Shown piece after piece: positions 54,665-63,819 of a stretch of DNA of 64,000 nucleotides. The stretch is from Rhizorhapis sp036570425 (GTDB taxonomy: Bacteria > Pseudomonadota > Alphaproteobacteria > Sphingomonadales > Sphingomonadaceae). The stretch lies in assembly GCA_036570425.1 (NCBI GenBank), contig DATCYF010000014.1, positions 59,452-123,451 of the forward strand, given 5' to 3'. Below the pieces are notes generated by a model. The model was not told where the DNA came from. It was given only the letters and a program-made list of their open reading frames with translations, and did not search any database. A program made the position numbers and the translations under genes. Every line of letters starts with the position of its first letter. Position 1 is the first letter of the stretch.

Positions 54665-54699
54665 CTCTGCCCCTGGTTTTTCTTTGGCCAGGGGCAGAG
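54665..54699 (+). terminator. hairpin after TonB receptor
   Basis: A 12-bp perfect stem, CTCTGCCCCTGG at 54665-54676 with CCAGGGGCAGAG at 54688-54699, starts 11 bases after the stop. No long T tract follows; the loop itself is T-rich. Confidence 0.7.
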
Positions 54700-54808
54700 T
54701 CTATATAGCAGGCAGCGCGTTGCGTTAGGTAGCGATCGCAATTTCCTTAGATGTGGAAATAATTTTCATAAATCGCGATTCAGGTGCCTGCCCATTGGGG
54801 GAATCGTC

Positions 54809-55834
54809 TTACCGCCCTTTTGCGGCCTGGCGGGCGATCGTCAGCAATTCGTGCTCGACCAATACCGCCCCTGCGTTTCGGCTGGAGCGTGAAAGGCGTT
54901 CGGCTTGTCCCAGCCGATGAATGACGCGAGCGATGCTGCTGGCCGACCACAAGCGGACCTGCTGCTGAACGACACCCTTATCCTTCCAGAAGACAGCCCT
55001 TCCCGCAGACGTCATGGCGGCATCCAGATTGCCGCTTCTGTCGAATTCGGCCCGGATTGAAGCGATTAAATGACTGCGGCGCAGGAGCGCCCATAGGACA
55101 CTGCCCTCACTGGCTCCGAGTTGCGCCAAAACGCGCAGTTCGCGGATCAGCTTGGCCGTATCGCCGCCCAGAACCGCATTGACGAGAGCGCCGATATCCT
55201 CTTCCGCCGCTTCCGCCGCCAAAGCGTCAATCGCATCGTGAGTGACGTCGGCGGGTTGCTCGGAGGAAGCATCGAGATAAAGGCAGAGTTTTTCGATTTC
55301 GTTCGCCATCAAGGACCGGTCGCCGCCAGTCAGTTCAGCGATCCTCCGGCCGACGTCAGCGGTGAGGCGCAACCCCTGTTCGCGGCCGACGGTAGCGGCA
55401 AGTTGTTCGGCATCCCGCCCCTCCGGCGCATAGCTGGCAAAAGCCAACACCTCTTTGTGATCCAGCGCCAGCTTGAGAATTTTCGAACTTGTCTTGAGCG
55501 TGCCGCCTATGGCGATTACTGGATTGCCCGCTTGGGCGGCTTGAAGCAGCCCCTCGATGGCAGGCAGCGCTTCATCTCCCGCCAGCGTCACGCGAATCCA
55601 TCGCGCGCCTCCAAAAAGGGAGATGGAGGCAGCTTCATCGGCAAGCCGCGCAGGATCGATTTTTAGCGCCGCCCCATCCAGGTCGATCCGCTCCGCATCT
55701 GGCCCCATGGCGCGCTCCAGCCGTTTGGTAAGGGCTTGGCTACCCGCATCGTCAGGGCCGTGGAGGAGGAACAGGCGAATGTCGGCAGATGGCGCATCGA
55801 GCGCACGTTCGATCTGGCCCTTATTGGCCTTCAC
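54809..55834 (-). CDS. holA: DNA polymerase III delta subunit
   Basis: The clamp-loader wrench subunit. FLLHGPDDAGSQALTKRLER, LFGGARWIRVTLAGDEAL, and the AAA+-like domains are typical; TGGDRSLMANEIEKLCLYL is the conserved delta motif, and the C-terminal collar includes SRNAGAVLVEHELLTIARQAA. The 341-residue length is normal. It is the last gene of the DUF3576-leuS-lptE-holA run, 10 bases after lptE. Confidence 0.92.
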   Translation of the reverse strand: MKANKGQIERALDAPSADIRLFLLHGPDDAGSQALTKRLERAMGPDAERIDLDGAALKIDPARLADEAASISLFGGARWIRVTLAGDEALPAIEGLLQAAQAGNPVIAIGGTLKTSSKILKLALDHKEVLAFASYAPEGRDAEQLAATVGREQGLRLTADVGRRIAELTGGDRSLMANEIEKLCLYLDASSEQPADVTHDAIDALAAEAAEEDIGALVNAVLGGDTAKLIRELRVLAQLGASEGSVLWALLRRSHLIASIRAEFDRSGNLDAAMTSAGRAVFWKDKGVVQQQVRLWSASSIARVIHRLGQAERLSRSSRNAGAVLVEHELLTIARQAAKGR

Positions 55835-55844
55835 TTGTCATCCC

Positions 55845-56345
55845 TCATTGGGCCGAGGCGCTGCGCATTGCATAAAGCGCCAGGCGCGAGATAATCTGAT
55901 CGGCGATAGTCTGCGTCAGCCGTTCCAGGGCTGTATCCTCCGCCGCGATGGTGGCATATTCGGAACTCACCACGTCAATGCCCGCGTCCGACCCGGCGGT
56001 AGCGTCGAGCACAACGGTGCCCTTGCCAATTTCCACGAGCTGATAACGGGCGCGGAGCGTACGCCGTTCACGCGTGATCGTGTCGTCAGTGCGCACGCCA
56101 AATCCCTGAATGTCGTCATCCAGCCTGACAACCAGCCGATAACGCGGCGATGCGCTGGGCACGGCCGCCAGCCGGTCTGTGATGGCATTGCGCACCAGCC
56201 AGCCCGCCTTTCCCTCAATCGGCGCAACCTCAATATCGCGCAGCGATTGCGCCACGGCGCCCTGACTTCCACCCGAATAGAGCGGACGGAGGCCGCAGCC
56301 CGACAGGCAGGCAGTAACCAGGAGCAAGGGAAGGAAGCGCTTCAT
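55845..56345 (-). CDS. lptE: LPS-assembly lipoprotein LptE
   Basis: A 166-residue lipoprotein, lipobox VTACLSGCG-like LSGCG after a short signal, that plugs the LptD barrel for LPS insertion. GLRPLYSGG at the mature N-terminus is the standard LptE start. Between leuS and holA is its usual alphaproteobacterial place. The middle has RYRLVVRLDDDIQGFGV and YQLVEIGKGTVVL. The ATG overlaps the leuS stop by four bases. Confidence 0.9.
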   Translation of the reverse strand: MKRFLPLLLVTACLSGCGLRPLYSGGSQGAVAQSLRDIEVAPIEGKAGWLVRNAITDRLAAVPSASPRYRLVVRLDDDIQGFGVRTDDTITRERRTLRARYQLVEIGKGTVVLDATAGSDAGIDVVSSEYATIAAEDTALERLTQTIADQIISRLALYAMRSASAQ

Positions 56346-58861
56346 ACCACCAGATTGACCAAACGGTCAGGAACGACAATCACTTTTTTCGGTGTTGCGC
56401 CATCCAGCGTGCGGATAACTTTCGCCGATGCGAGGGCCAGGCGTTCCAGCTCATCCTTCGGTGTGCCTTTGGCCACCGTCAGCGTATCGCGGAGCTTGCC
56501 TTTGACCTGTACCGCGACGGTGACTTCATCCTCGATGAGAAGGGCAGGGTCGACATCGGGCCACGCTGCATCAGCGATGAGGCCTTCCTGCGCCATATCG
56601 GCCCAGGCTTCTTCCGCCAGATGCGGCGTCATCGGCGCGACCAGCAGCGCCAGCGTCCGAATAGCACTAGAGCGCGATGCCGAAGGCGCGGCCTTCTCAA
56701 CCGCATTGGCAAGTTCGTAAATCTTCGCCACTGCCTTGTTGAAGGACAGCGCTTCTATGTCCTTTGCGATACCGTCGATTGTCTGATGCAGCTTGCGGTC
56801 CAGCGCCTTGTCATCCCCCGTAGCATCCGGATCGATCTGACCGAACAGACGCCAGAGGCGGTTAATGAAACGCCATGCACCTTCAATCCCTGCTTCGGTC
56901 CACGGCAGATCGCGCTCGGGTGGGCTGTCCGACAGCATGAACCAGCGAACGGCGTCAGCGCCATATTGTTCGATAATGTCATCCGGATCGACGACGTTCT
57001 TCTTCGACTTGGACATCTTCTCGACGCGGCCCAGCGTCGCCTGTTCGCCCGTTTCAATGACGATGACCTGATCGCCACGCCGCTCCACGTCGGCAGGGGA
57101 AAGCCAGCGGCCATCGGGTGCCTTGTAGGTCTCATGCGTCACCATGCCCTGAGTGAAAAGGCCAGTGAATGGCTCGGCAATATCAATCTTGCCGATGTAC
57201 TTTAGCGCCCGTGTCCAGAACCGAGCGTAAAGCAGGTGCAAAATGGCATGTTCGACGCCGCCAATATATTGGCCGACGGGCATCCACTTTTCGACCGTTT
57301 CCTTGTCGAAGGGCTTGTCGCCGGGCTGGCTGGCGAAGCGAATGAAATACCAGCTTGAATCAACGAATGTGTCGAGCGTGTCGGTTTCACGCCGCGCTGC
57401 CTTCCCGCATTTGGGACAATCCACGTGCTTCCATGTGGGATGGCGGTCTAGCGGGTTGCCGGGAATCTCGAAGCTGACATCCTCGGGCAGCACCACCGGC
57501 AATTGCGTTTTGGGGACGGGAACGGGACCGCAACCATCGCAATGAATGATGGGTATGGGCGTACCCCAATAACGCTGGCGAGAGACGCCCCAATCCCGCA
57601 GACGCCATATCGTGGTGCCTTGCCCCCAGCCCTCAGCCTCCGCGCGATTGATGACAGCCTGCTTGGCGGACTCCACATCCGTGCCATTCAGAAAACGCGA
57701 ATTTACCAGATGGCCGGGCCCGGTATAAGCTTCGGTCAGGATGGGAGCATCTTCCTGCCCTTGCACAGCAATCACGCGTTCAACGGGCAGCATATATTTG
57801 CGTGCAAAATCCAGATCGCGCTGGTCGTGCGCGGGGACGCCCATGACTGCCCCGGTGCCATAGTCCATCAGCACGAAATTGGCGATGAAAAGCGGCAACT
57901 TCCAATTCTGGTCGAAGGGATGAATGACCGATAAGCCGGTATCATAACCCTTCTTTTCCTGTGTTTCTATTTCGGCCGCAGCGGTCCCGCTATGGCGGCA
58001 TTCCTCAGCAAAAGCCGCGAGGTTCGCATCCTTCTCTGCCAACGCGAGCGCAATGGGATGATCGGCCGCAATGGCGGCGAAGCTGGCGCCGAAAATCGTG
58101 TCTGGACGAGTGGAAAAGACTTCCAGAGCATCAATGCCGGCGACGCTCTGATCCAGCTTGAATGAGAATTGAAGGCCGACGCTCTTGCCGATCCAGTTTT
58201 CCTGCATCAGCTTCACCTTTTCAGGCCAGTGATCCAGCGTTTTCAGGCCGTCGAGCAGCTCATCGGCAAAATCTGTGATCTTCAGGAACCATTGGGAAAG
58301 CTTGCGCTTTTCGACCGCGGCGCCGGAGCGCCAGCCCTTGCCGTCGATCACCTGTTCGTTAGCCAGGACCGTCATGTCCACCGGGTCCCAATTGACCGCC
58401 GATTCCTTGCGGTAAACCAGACCATGCTTATAAAGGTCAAGAAACAGCGCCTGTTCGTGGCCGTAATATTCCGGTTCGCAGGTGGCGAGTTCGCGGGACC
58501 AGTCGAGCGCGAAGCCAAGCTTCTTCAATTGCGCGCGCATGGTTGCGATATTCTCGCGCGTCCAGCTTCCCGGATGCACATTCTTTTCCATGGCTGCGTT
58601 CTCAGCGGGCATGCCGAAGGCGTCCCAGCCCATGGGGTGCAGCACTTCATGCCCGATCATCCGGCGGAAGCGTGCCAGTACGTCTCCCATCGAATAATTG
58701 CGGACATGGCCGATATGAATGCGGCCGGAGGGGTACGGAAACATCTCCAGCACATAGCTGCGTGGCTTTTCACTATCGTCCGACGCGCGAAAGGTCTGCC
58801 GCTCACCCCAGATTTGCTGCCAGCGGGCATCGGCCTCAAGCGGGTTGAAGCGCCTTTGCAT
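56342..58861 (-). CDS. leuS: leucyl-tRNA synthetase
   Basis: A class I aminoacyl-tRNA synthetase of 839 residues. HIGH motif is in FPYPSGRIHIGHVRNYSMGD (HIGH). The KMSKS loop is KMSKSKKNVVDPDDI, the editing domain (CP1) includes TRPDTIFGASF, and the tRNA anticodon-binding domain ends with VPDRLVNLVV. Full length. The start is the ATG at 58861 (MQRRFNPLEAD), the family start; the preceding MILGVN reading is less likely. It lies between DUF3576 and lptE. Confidence 0.97.
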   Translation of the reverse strand: MQRRFNPLEADARWQQIWGERQTFRASDDSEKPRSYVLEMFPYPSGRIHIGHVRNYSMGDVLARFRRMIGHEVLHPMGWDAFGMPAENAAMEKNVHPGSWTRENIATMRAQLKKLGFALDWSRELATCEPEYYGHEQALFLDLYKHGLVYRKESAVNWDPVDMTVLANEQVIDGKGWRSGAAVEKRKLSQWFLKITDFADELLDGLKTLDHWPEKVKLMQENWIGKSVGLQFSFKLDQSVAGIDALEVFSTRPDTIFGASFAAIAADHPIALALAEKDANLAAFAEECRHSGTAAAEIETQEKKGYDTGLSVIHPFDQNWKLPLFIANFVLMDYGTGAVMGVPAHDQRDLDFARKYMLPVERVIAVQGQEDAPILTEAYTGPGHLVNSRFLNGTDVESAKQAVINRAEAEGWGQGTTIWRLRDWGVSRQRYWGTPIPIIHCDGCGPVPVPKTQLPVVLPEDVSFEIPGNPLDRHPTWKHVDCPKCGKAARRETDTLDTFVDSSWYFIRFASQPGDKPFDKETVEKWMPVGQYIGGVEHAILHLLYARFWTRALKYIGKIDIAEPFTGLFTQGMVTHETYKAPDGRWLSPADVERRGDQVIVIETGEQATLGRVEKMSKSKKNVVDPDDIIEQYGADAVRWFMLSDSPPERDLPWTEAGIEGAWRFINRLWRLFGQIDPDATGDDKALDRKLHQTIDGIAKDIEALSFNKAVAKIYELANAVEKAAPSASRSSAIRTLALLVAPMTPHLAEEAWADMAQEGLIADAAWPDVDPALLIEDEVTVAVQVKGKLRDTLTVAKGTPKDELERLALASAKVIRTLDGATPKKVIVVPDRLVNLVV

Positions 58862-58899
58862 ATTCACTCCTAATATCAATGTCGCCCGAAGGCGGACGG

Positions 58900-59349
58900 T
58901 CAGCCGCTGATTGCGCTGCGGCGTATATCCCGCGCCTTGGACAGGATGATTTCTTCAAGTTTCTGCGCGGTCGCGGCTTGAACCGCTGCATCCACCCATT
59001 GCCCATTCTGGTTGACCTGACGGCTGGCTGCGACGCGCAGCGCATCCGCCCGCAGATCTTGGTCCAGAATGGAAACAGTCAGCTTCATCCGCTCATTGGG
59101 CACAGTGGGATTGGCGTACCAGTCAGTCACGATCACCCCGCCATTGGAATCCGTCTGAAGCAGCGGCATGAAGGACAGGGTATCCAGGCTTGCCCGCCAC
59201 AAATAACCATTGACGCCGATGGTGGTGACGCGCGACGCGGCCAAATCTGCCGCAGGCCGCTCCTGTTTCGATCCGCAAGCTGCGAGCACCGAGAGACCGG
59301 CGAAAAGGAGAACGGTACGAAAGGCCGGTGCTGCAGTCTGGCGAAGCAT
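58900..59349 (-). CDS. DUF3576 lipoprotein
   Basis: A 149-residue protein with the lipobox LAACG. GVNGYLWRASLDTLSFMPL, DSNGGVIVTDWYANPTVPNER, and the C-terminal VDAAVQAATAQKLEEIIL are DUF3576 hallmarks. This alphaproteobacterial envelope lipoprotein is nearly always directly before leuS. The function is unknown, though the leuS-lptE context suggests outer-membrane upkeep. The start at 59349 is ATG. The gene begins the run to holA. Confidence 0.88.
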   Translation of the reverse strand: MLRQTAAPAFRTVLLFAGLSVLAACGSKQERPAADLAASRVTTIGVNGYLWRASLDTLSFMPLLQTDSNGGVIVTDWYANPTVPNERMKLTVSILDQDLRADALRVAASRQVNQNGQWVDAAVQAATAQKLEEIILSKARDIRRSAISG

Positions 59350-59563
59350 GGAGCATTCCTTGAAAAAACTGAAGGGCGTCGGGCTTCTATAATTGCTCCT
59401 GCGACTTGAGCAAGTCTGTCGCGTCGAACGAAGCGTGCAAAAGGACGACCAAGCCTGTGTACTTATTGCAACAAACCCACGAAAATGGATTGGAGGACTA
59501 GCGGTTAATGTGGAAACGATGATATATCCAAAGGATAAGAGTAGCGGAGGAGTCTAAACGCTG

Positions 59564-60295
59564 ATGCGTTTGCGTAGGGGATATGTGCTTTGGAGCGGAA
59601 CGGCGCTTGCCGTGGCCGCCTTTGCGCTGTCGCCTGCAATTGGCGCAGTGGCTGATCTGGTAAGCGGATCGCGTGATTCGCAGGGTGTGTCATTGCGTGA
59701 TCTTGGCAGTATCGGATCCTTTACGCCCGCTAATGCCGATCCGCGACTTGCCGCAAGCTATGCCAAAGCGGTTTCGCAATCGAATCATACCTTCCGCTTT
59801 ACCCCGACGAGCGGCTCTATGAGCGGCAGCCGGTCAGTGACGGTTGCTGTGCGCGCCAGCGGTATCAAGGATATTTCAGACCGGAGCGGGACCGCGCTCA
59901 TGGCGCTCACGCCGGTAGCCTATAATCTGGGTATGGCCCGGGGCTGGAAGAAGTTCGCGTTGCCCGAAACTGTTGGGCGCGCCGAATTGCCGCCGGTAGC
60001 GGTCGAAACCATGGGCAGCGGCCTCGACAATGCCGCTAATTTTAGCCTGCCCGGTAAGAAGAAGTTCAGCACCAGCGTGCAGTTTGATAGCGAACGCCCG
60101 CTCGCCACTTCACCGCAAACGCTTGCAGGTGAAGAGGCTATTTCGGTTGACGTGGCTGGGTCTTACCTGTTGACTCGCAATATCGCCCTCAAGGCGGGCG
60201 TGCGCTATCACGGCCCCGCTAATCGCCTGGCACCCTTGACCGATGAGCGTCAGGACAGCCAAGCGGTCTATGTTGGGACCGCCTTCAAGTTCTGA
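59564..60295 (+). CDS. secreted protein of unknown function
   Basis: A 243-residue protein with a signal-like N-terminus (RRGYVLWSGTALAVAAFALS, cleavage near AIGA). The mature chain is Ser/Thr/Ala-rich, with SGSRDSQGVSLRDLGSIG, SVTVAVRASGIKDISDRSGTALMALTP, and a C-terminal pair of amphipathic strands (ISVDVAGSYLLTRNIALKAGVRY, then QAVYVGTAFKF). The final Phe resembles an outer-membrane insertion signal. The start is fixed by GGAGGAG before ATG. No family is recognised. It may be a small outer-membrane or periplasmic protein of sphingomonads. Confidence 0.65.
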   Translation: MRLRRGYVLWSGTALAVAAFALSPAIGAVADLVSGSRDSQGVSLRDLGSIGSFTPANADPRLAASYAKAVSQSNHTFRFTPTSGSMSGSRSVTVAVRASGIKDISDRSGTALMALTPVAYNLGMARGWKKFALPETVGRAELPPVAVETMGSGLDNAANFSLPGKKKFSTSVQFDSERPLATSPQTLAGEEAISVDVAGSYLLTRNIALKAGVRYHGPANRLAPLTDERQDSQAVYVGTAFKF

Positions 60296-60432
60296 TCTGA
60301 TCCCAGGTCTTTGCAGGAACGGTGTACCGCGCCTGATTAGCTAGGCTGACAATTGATGTCACAGGAACGGCCATTATTCCGGTGACGTTGAAATTGGCGC
60401 AAAGCTGTTGAAAGAGCATTTGGAAACAAACC

Positions 60433-61458
60433 TTGACCTTCTCTCTGCGTTCGTTGTTTTTGCTTCCTTTCTGGTTTCTCCAACTTTTCACCGGCGCGAA
60501 GTCGTTCAGGGACAATGGATTGCTTCGCTCAAAGCGTCTGAATCGTTTCGGCTTACATAGCGGAAGGGCACGAATTTCTCATGAACTTGCCGGGCGCCGC
60601 CGCCGCAGGCTTGCGAAAAGCATTTCGAGCGACGATCGCGCCCAATTCGATGGGCTGGGTTACATTCAGGTGGAAAACTTCCTTCCGCCAGATGATTTTC
60701 TTCGTTTACGCGACAAAATATTCGCCCACGAAGCGCCCGCTCGGGACATGGTTCAGGGCAATACCGTAACGCGTAGGTTTGCCGTTGATGCAGCTTATGA
60801 AAAGGCTGTCCCCGAAATTCTCAAGCTCCTGCGGACTCCGCGTTGGAAAGGCCTGATGCGTTATGTCAGCAGCTTCAATGTGGAACCGCTTTATTATATT
60901 CAAGTCATTCTGCCTCATCGGAAAAAGGGGCCCGATGATCCACAGACGGCCCTGCACTCGGACACCTTTCATCCCACGATGAAAGCATGGTTCTTTCTTC
61001 ACGATGTCGCCGATGATGAAGGGCCATTCCAATATGTTCCCGGATCGCATCGTCTGACGCCCGAACGGATTGCCTGGGAGAAACGAAAGAGCCTGACAGA
61101 TGTCGGGAAACTGGACCGATTGTCGCAGAAGGGCTCAATGCGCATTGAGCCTCGTGAGTTGGCGGAGTTGTCCTTGCCGCCTCCACAAAGATTTGCAGTG
61201 CCGGCCAATACCCTTGTGGTAGCAGACACATGCGGCTTTCATGGACGGTGTCCCTCCAGCAAATCTGCTCGGCGGGTGGAAATCTGGGCATATAGTCGCC
61301 GCAACCCCTTTCTGCCCTGGACAGGGTTGGACATATTCAGTCTTCCCGGAATTGCGTCGCGCAGAATTGGCGCCCTCTGGTTCGCACGCGATAAATTGCG
61401 AAAATATCTGGGACAGCCGTGGCGTAAAGGCGGAAAGAAAACGCCGATGTCGGATTGA
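60433..61458 (+). CDS. phytanoyl-CoA dioxygenase family protein
   Basis: A 341-residue Fe(II)/2-oxoglutarate-dependent oxygenase. Metal ligands are visible as TALHSDTFHP (HxD) and the distal His in FHGRCPSSKSAR; the Arg of RVEIW binds 2-oxoglutarate. GPFQYVPGSHRLTPERIAWEKR is typical of PhyH enzymes. An N-terminal hydrophobic stretch (LLPFWFLQLFTG) may anchor it. The start is TTG at 60433 after GGAAA, less sure than the rest. It is followed by the hydrolase lipoprotein after nine bases, so the two are likely co-transcribed. The substrate is unknown. Confidence 0.84.
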   Translation: MTFSLRSLFLLPFWFLQLFTGAKSFRDNGLLRSKRLNRFGLHSGRARISHELAGRRRRRLAKSISSDDRAQFDGLGYIQVENFLPPDDFLRLRDKIFAHEAPARDMVQGNTVTRRFAVDAAYEKAVPEILKLLRTPRWKGLMRYVSSFNVEPLYYIQVILPHRKKGPDDPQTALHSDTFHPTMKAWFFLHDVADDEGPFQYVPGSHRLTPERIAWEKRKSLTDVGKLDRLSQKGSMRIEPRELAELSLPPPQRFAVPANTLVVADTCGFHGRCPSSKSARRVEIWAYSRRNPFLPWTGLDIFSLPGIASRRIGALWFARDKLRKYLGQPWRKGGKKTPMSD

Positions 61459-61467
61459 GGATTGGGG

Positions 61468-62373
61468 ATGAGTGTTTCAGCCTTGCCAGGGCGATGGTGT
61501 GTCAGCATCCGCTCGCTCACGAAGATCTGGCTGGTTTTACTGCTGATGCTCTCGGCGAATGGCTGCACTATTGCCCGCGAAGCTCTCTATGCTCCACGTG
61601 AGTCCCCCATCGATATCCGTGAATGGACAAATACCCCGCCTGAGGAAATAAAGGTGGTCACCAGCGATGGCCTGACTCTCACGGGATATTATTGGCCCGG
61701 TGATCCTGACGATAAAGACATTGTCGTGTTTTTCCATGGTCGTGGAGCGCATCAGGGTGTCGGCGCGAAATATGCGCAATACATCGCAGGTCATGGGGAT
61801 AATGTCCTGGTTGCCTCTTACCGAGGATTCGGCGGCAATCCGGGTCAGCCATCTAAACCGGGACTGTTGAAGGATGCAGATGCATTTATCGCCGAAGCCC
61901 GGAAGCGGGCAGGGGCGGGGGCGAGGCTCTGGCTGGTCGGACACTCATTGGGCAGCGCCGTTGCACTGCAAGCCGCAATCAGGGATGCCCATCCTGCAGG
62001 TGTATTTGCCATCGGAGCCTTCGCCAATATTTCGGACGCGACGCCGTTGGGATTGGGCGCGCTGCTGCCGGATCAATGGAACAATGTTGAGCAGATCGAG
62101 CAACTAAAGGCTCCCATCATACTATTTCATGGCGGCAAAGATGATGTGGTCCCGGCTTCCAGTTCGGAAGAACTGCTAGAAGCGGCCAGCGGACCGGCTG
62201 CCTTTATCTCCATGAAGGATTGGACGCATAAGCCTGTCATGCAAAAATTGGGGCCGTGGATCAGCCATGCTATCGAGACAATGCGCGGGGGCAAGGTTGA
62301 CATGCTGCCCGAACTTCTAAAGGGATGGTCTCTGGCTGGATCACATCCGCAATGCCAGGATTGTATGCACTGA
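61468..62373 (+). CDS. alpha/beta hydrolase, probable lipoprotein
   Basis: A 301-residue hydrolase with a signal peptide and lipobox-like SANGC near residue 32, so it may be membrane-attached. The nucleophile elbow is GHSLGSAVAL, the oxyanion region FFHGRGAHQGVG, the acid FHGGKDDVVPASS, and the His in DWTHKP. It belongs to the group of BAAT/DUF818-like esterases. The ATG at 61468 follows TGAGGATTGGGG. It is close behind the dioxygenase gene. The substrate is unknown. Confidence 0.83.
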   Translation: MSVSALPGRWCVSIRSLTKIWLVLLLMLSANGCTIAREALYAPRESPIDIREWTNTPPEEIKVVTSDGLTLTGYYWPGDPDDKDIVVFFHGRGAHQGVGAKYAQYIAGHGDNVLVASYRGFGGNPGQPSKPGLLKDADAFIAEARKRAGAGARLWLVGHSLGSAVALQAAIRDAHPAGVFAIGAFANISDATPLGLGALLPDQWNNVEQIEQLKAPIILFHGGKDDVVPASSSEELLEAASGPAAFISMKDWTHKPVMQKLGPWISHAIETMRGGKVDMLPELLKGWSLAGSHPQCQDCMH

Positions 62374-62461
62374 TGCATGCAGGAGAGGAAGGAATGCAGA
62401 TGGCTGCCCGATCCTTTATGGAGGGGCCCCATGTGCGACAAGCAAGTTCGAAGACTGCGAC

Positions 62462-63811
62462 ATGAACCGCCCGATTGAGAAGTATGTGGAGGAGGGCGCG
62501 TATCCTGACGCTCATCACCCAAGAAAGAAGAGGCGCGCGCCCGCGCTGCCATCGGGAACCCGCCCGCGCGTGTTGTTGCTGCAGGGACCAGTAGGGCCGT
62601 TCTTCCGTCATTTGCAGCAGCATCTGGAGGACAGCGGCTTTGACGCCTGGCGCATATGCTTCAATGCGGGTGATCGCTTCTTCGCCTCCAGGAAAAAGCG
62701 CGTGGACTTTAGCGGCGACCTCGATGAATGGGAGGCCTGGTTCACCGCCTTCGTGGCGGAAGGCGGCTTCCGGCAGGTGATCCTGTTCGGGTCCGGCCGC
62801 CCCATCCATCGCGTGGCCTGCAAGGCGGCCAAAGCAATCGGCGTCCGGATTCTATCCCTGGAGGAAGGCTATATACGTCCCGGCTATGTGACGGTCGAGC
62901 CGGACGGCAACAATGCCGACTCCCCCCTGGCCGGCCGGCTTCCCCCCGAAGACTTTGTTGAGGATCGCAAAGCGCAGGAACAGGCGGTTGATTATGACAG
63001 CTTCCGCATCATGGCCTTTTACGCAGCGGTCTATTATCTCGTCCGGGCGCTGTTCAGCACGCCGAGGCAAGCTCGCTTATTCCATCGCCGCGTTTCGGTA
63101 TGTGTGGAGATTGCCTGCTGGATTCGCAACGCCTGGCGCCGTTTTGTGGGGCAGGGGAGGAACTTTGCGGCCATTCAGCGGCTGCTGGAGCATTATCATC
63201 AGCGCTATTTCCTGATCCCCCTGCAAGTCGCAGGGGACAGCCAGATGGGCGAGCCGGCCCGAGGGTGGAACTCCGCCCGCCTGATTGCCGAGACGCTCAG
63301 TTCGTTTGCGAAGAGCGCCCGCGCGGATTACCGGCTGGTGTTCAAGATTCACCCGATGGAAAGGGGACACAGCACCGACCGCAAGTTCATCATGCAAACC
63401 GCCTGCGCCCTTGGCATAGCCGATCGCGTCGACGTGATCGACATAGGTTCTCTGGGCCTGCTGACCCGCCATTCGGCTGGAATGATCACCATTAACAGTA
63501 CCTCAGGCCTGTCCGCGATTTTTCATGGCGTGCCATTGCTGGTGATTGGCGACGCGCTGTATGCGAATGACAAGCTGGCGGTCTGTGGTAATGGACAGCC
63601 GAATTTCGACGCGTTCTGGACATGCGGTCATCGGGTCAGTGCAGCTATACGCCGTCGTTATCTAAGCTGGATCAGAGCCACTTGCTTGCAAGCCGGTGAT
63701 TATTACGCTGAAGCGGGGATAATAAAGACAGAGACAGCCCTGGGTGTCATGCTTGGAGCCGAAACGCTTTTCGCGGGCGCATCTTCCAGACCATTAATGA
63801 AAGCCAGGTAA
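62462..63811 (+). CDS. capsule polysaccharide synthesis protein, KpsS-like
   Basis: A 449-residue member of the Capsule_synth (KpsS/LipB) family. PRVLLLQGPVGPFFRHLQQHLEDSG and GFDAWRICFNAGD begin the fold; GVRILSLEEGYIRPGYVTVE is the signature, and ITINSTSGLSAIFHGVPLLVIGDALY is the C-terminal nucleotide-sugar domain. KpsS adds the Kdo linker to the lipid anchor of capsule. The convergent kdsA gene (Kdo-8-phosphate synthase) next door supports this. No signal; probably membrane-associated. It follows the hydrolase by 88 bases. Confidence 0.87.
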   Translation: MNRPIEKYVEEGAYPDAHHPRKKRRAPALPSGTRPRVLLLQGPVGPFFRHLQQHLEDSGFDAWRICFNAGDRFFASRKKRVDFSGDLDEWEAWFTAFVAEGGFRQVILFGSGRPIHRVACKAAKAIGVRILSLEEGYIRPGYVTVEPDGNNADSPLAGRLPPEDFVEDRKAQEQAVDYDSFRIMAFYAAVYYLVRALFSTPRQARLFHRRVSVCVEIACWIRNAWRRFVGQGRNFAAIQRLLEHYHQRYFLIPLQVAGDSQMGEPARGWNSARLIAETLSSFAKSARADYRLVFKIHPMERGHSTDRKFIMQTACALGIADRVDVIDIGSLGLLTRHSAGMITINSTSGLSAIFHGVPLLVIGDALYANDKLAVCGNGQPNFDAFWTCGHRVSAAIRRRYLSWIRATCLQAGDYYAEAGIIKTETALGVMLGAETLFAGASSRPLMKAR

Positions 63812-63819
63812 GTCGCCCG

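Noticed and set aside
55557..56720. Rightward 387-codon frame
   Set aside because: Antisense to holA, lptE and the leuS end; low-complexity Arg/Ser sequence.
59350..59563. Possible gene or RNA in the gap before the secreted protein
   Set aside because: No convincing frame or hairpin; only the ribosome site of the next gene is clear.
61590..61610. CCACGTGAG sequence resembling parS
   Set aside because: Only about 11 of 16 positions match; it lies within a coding region and far from parAB.
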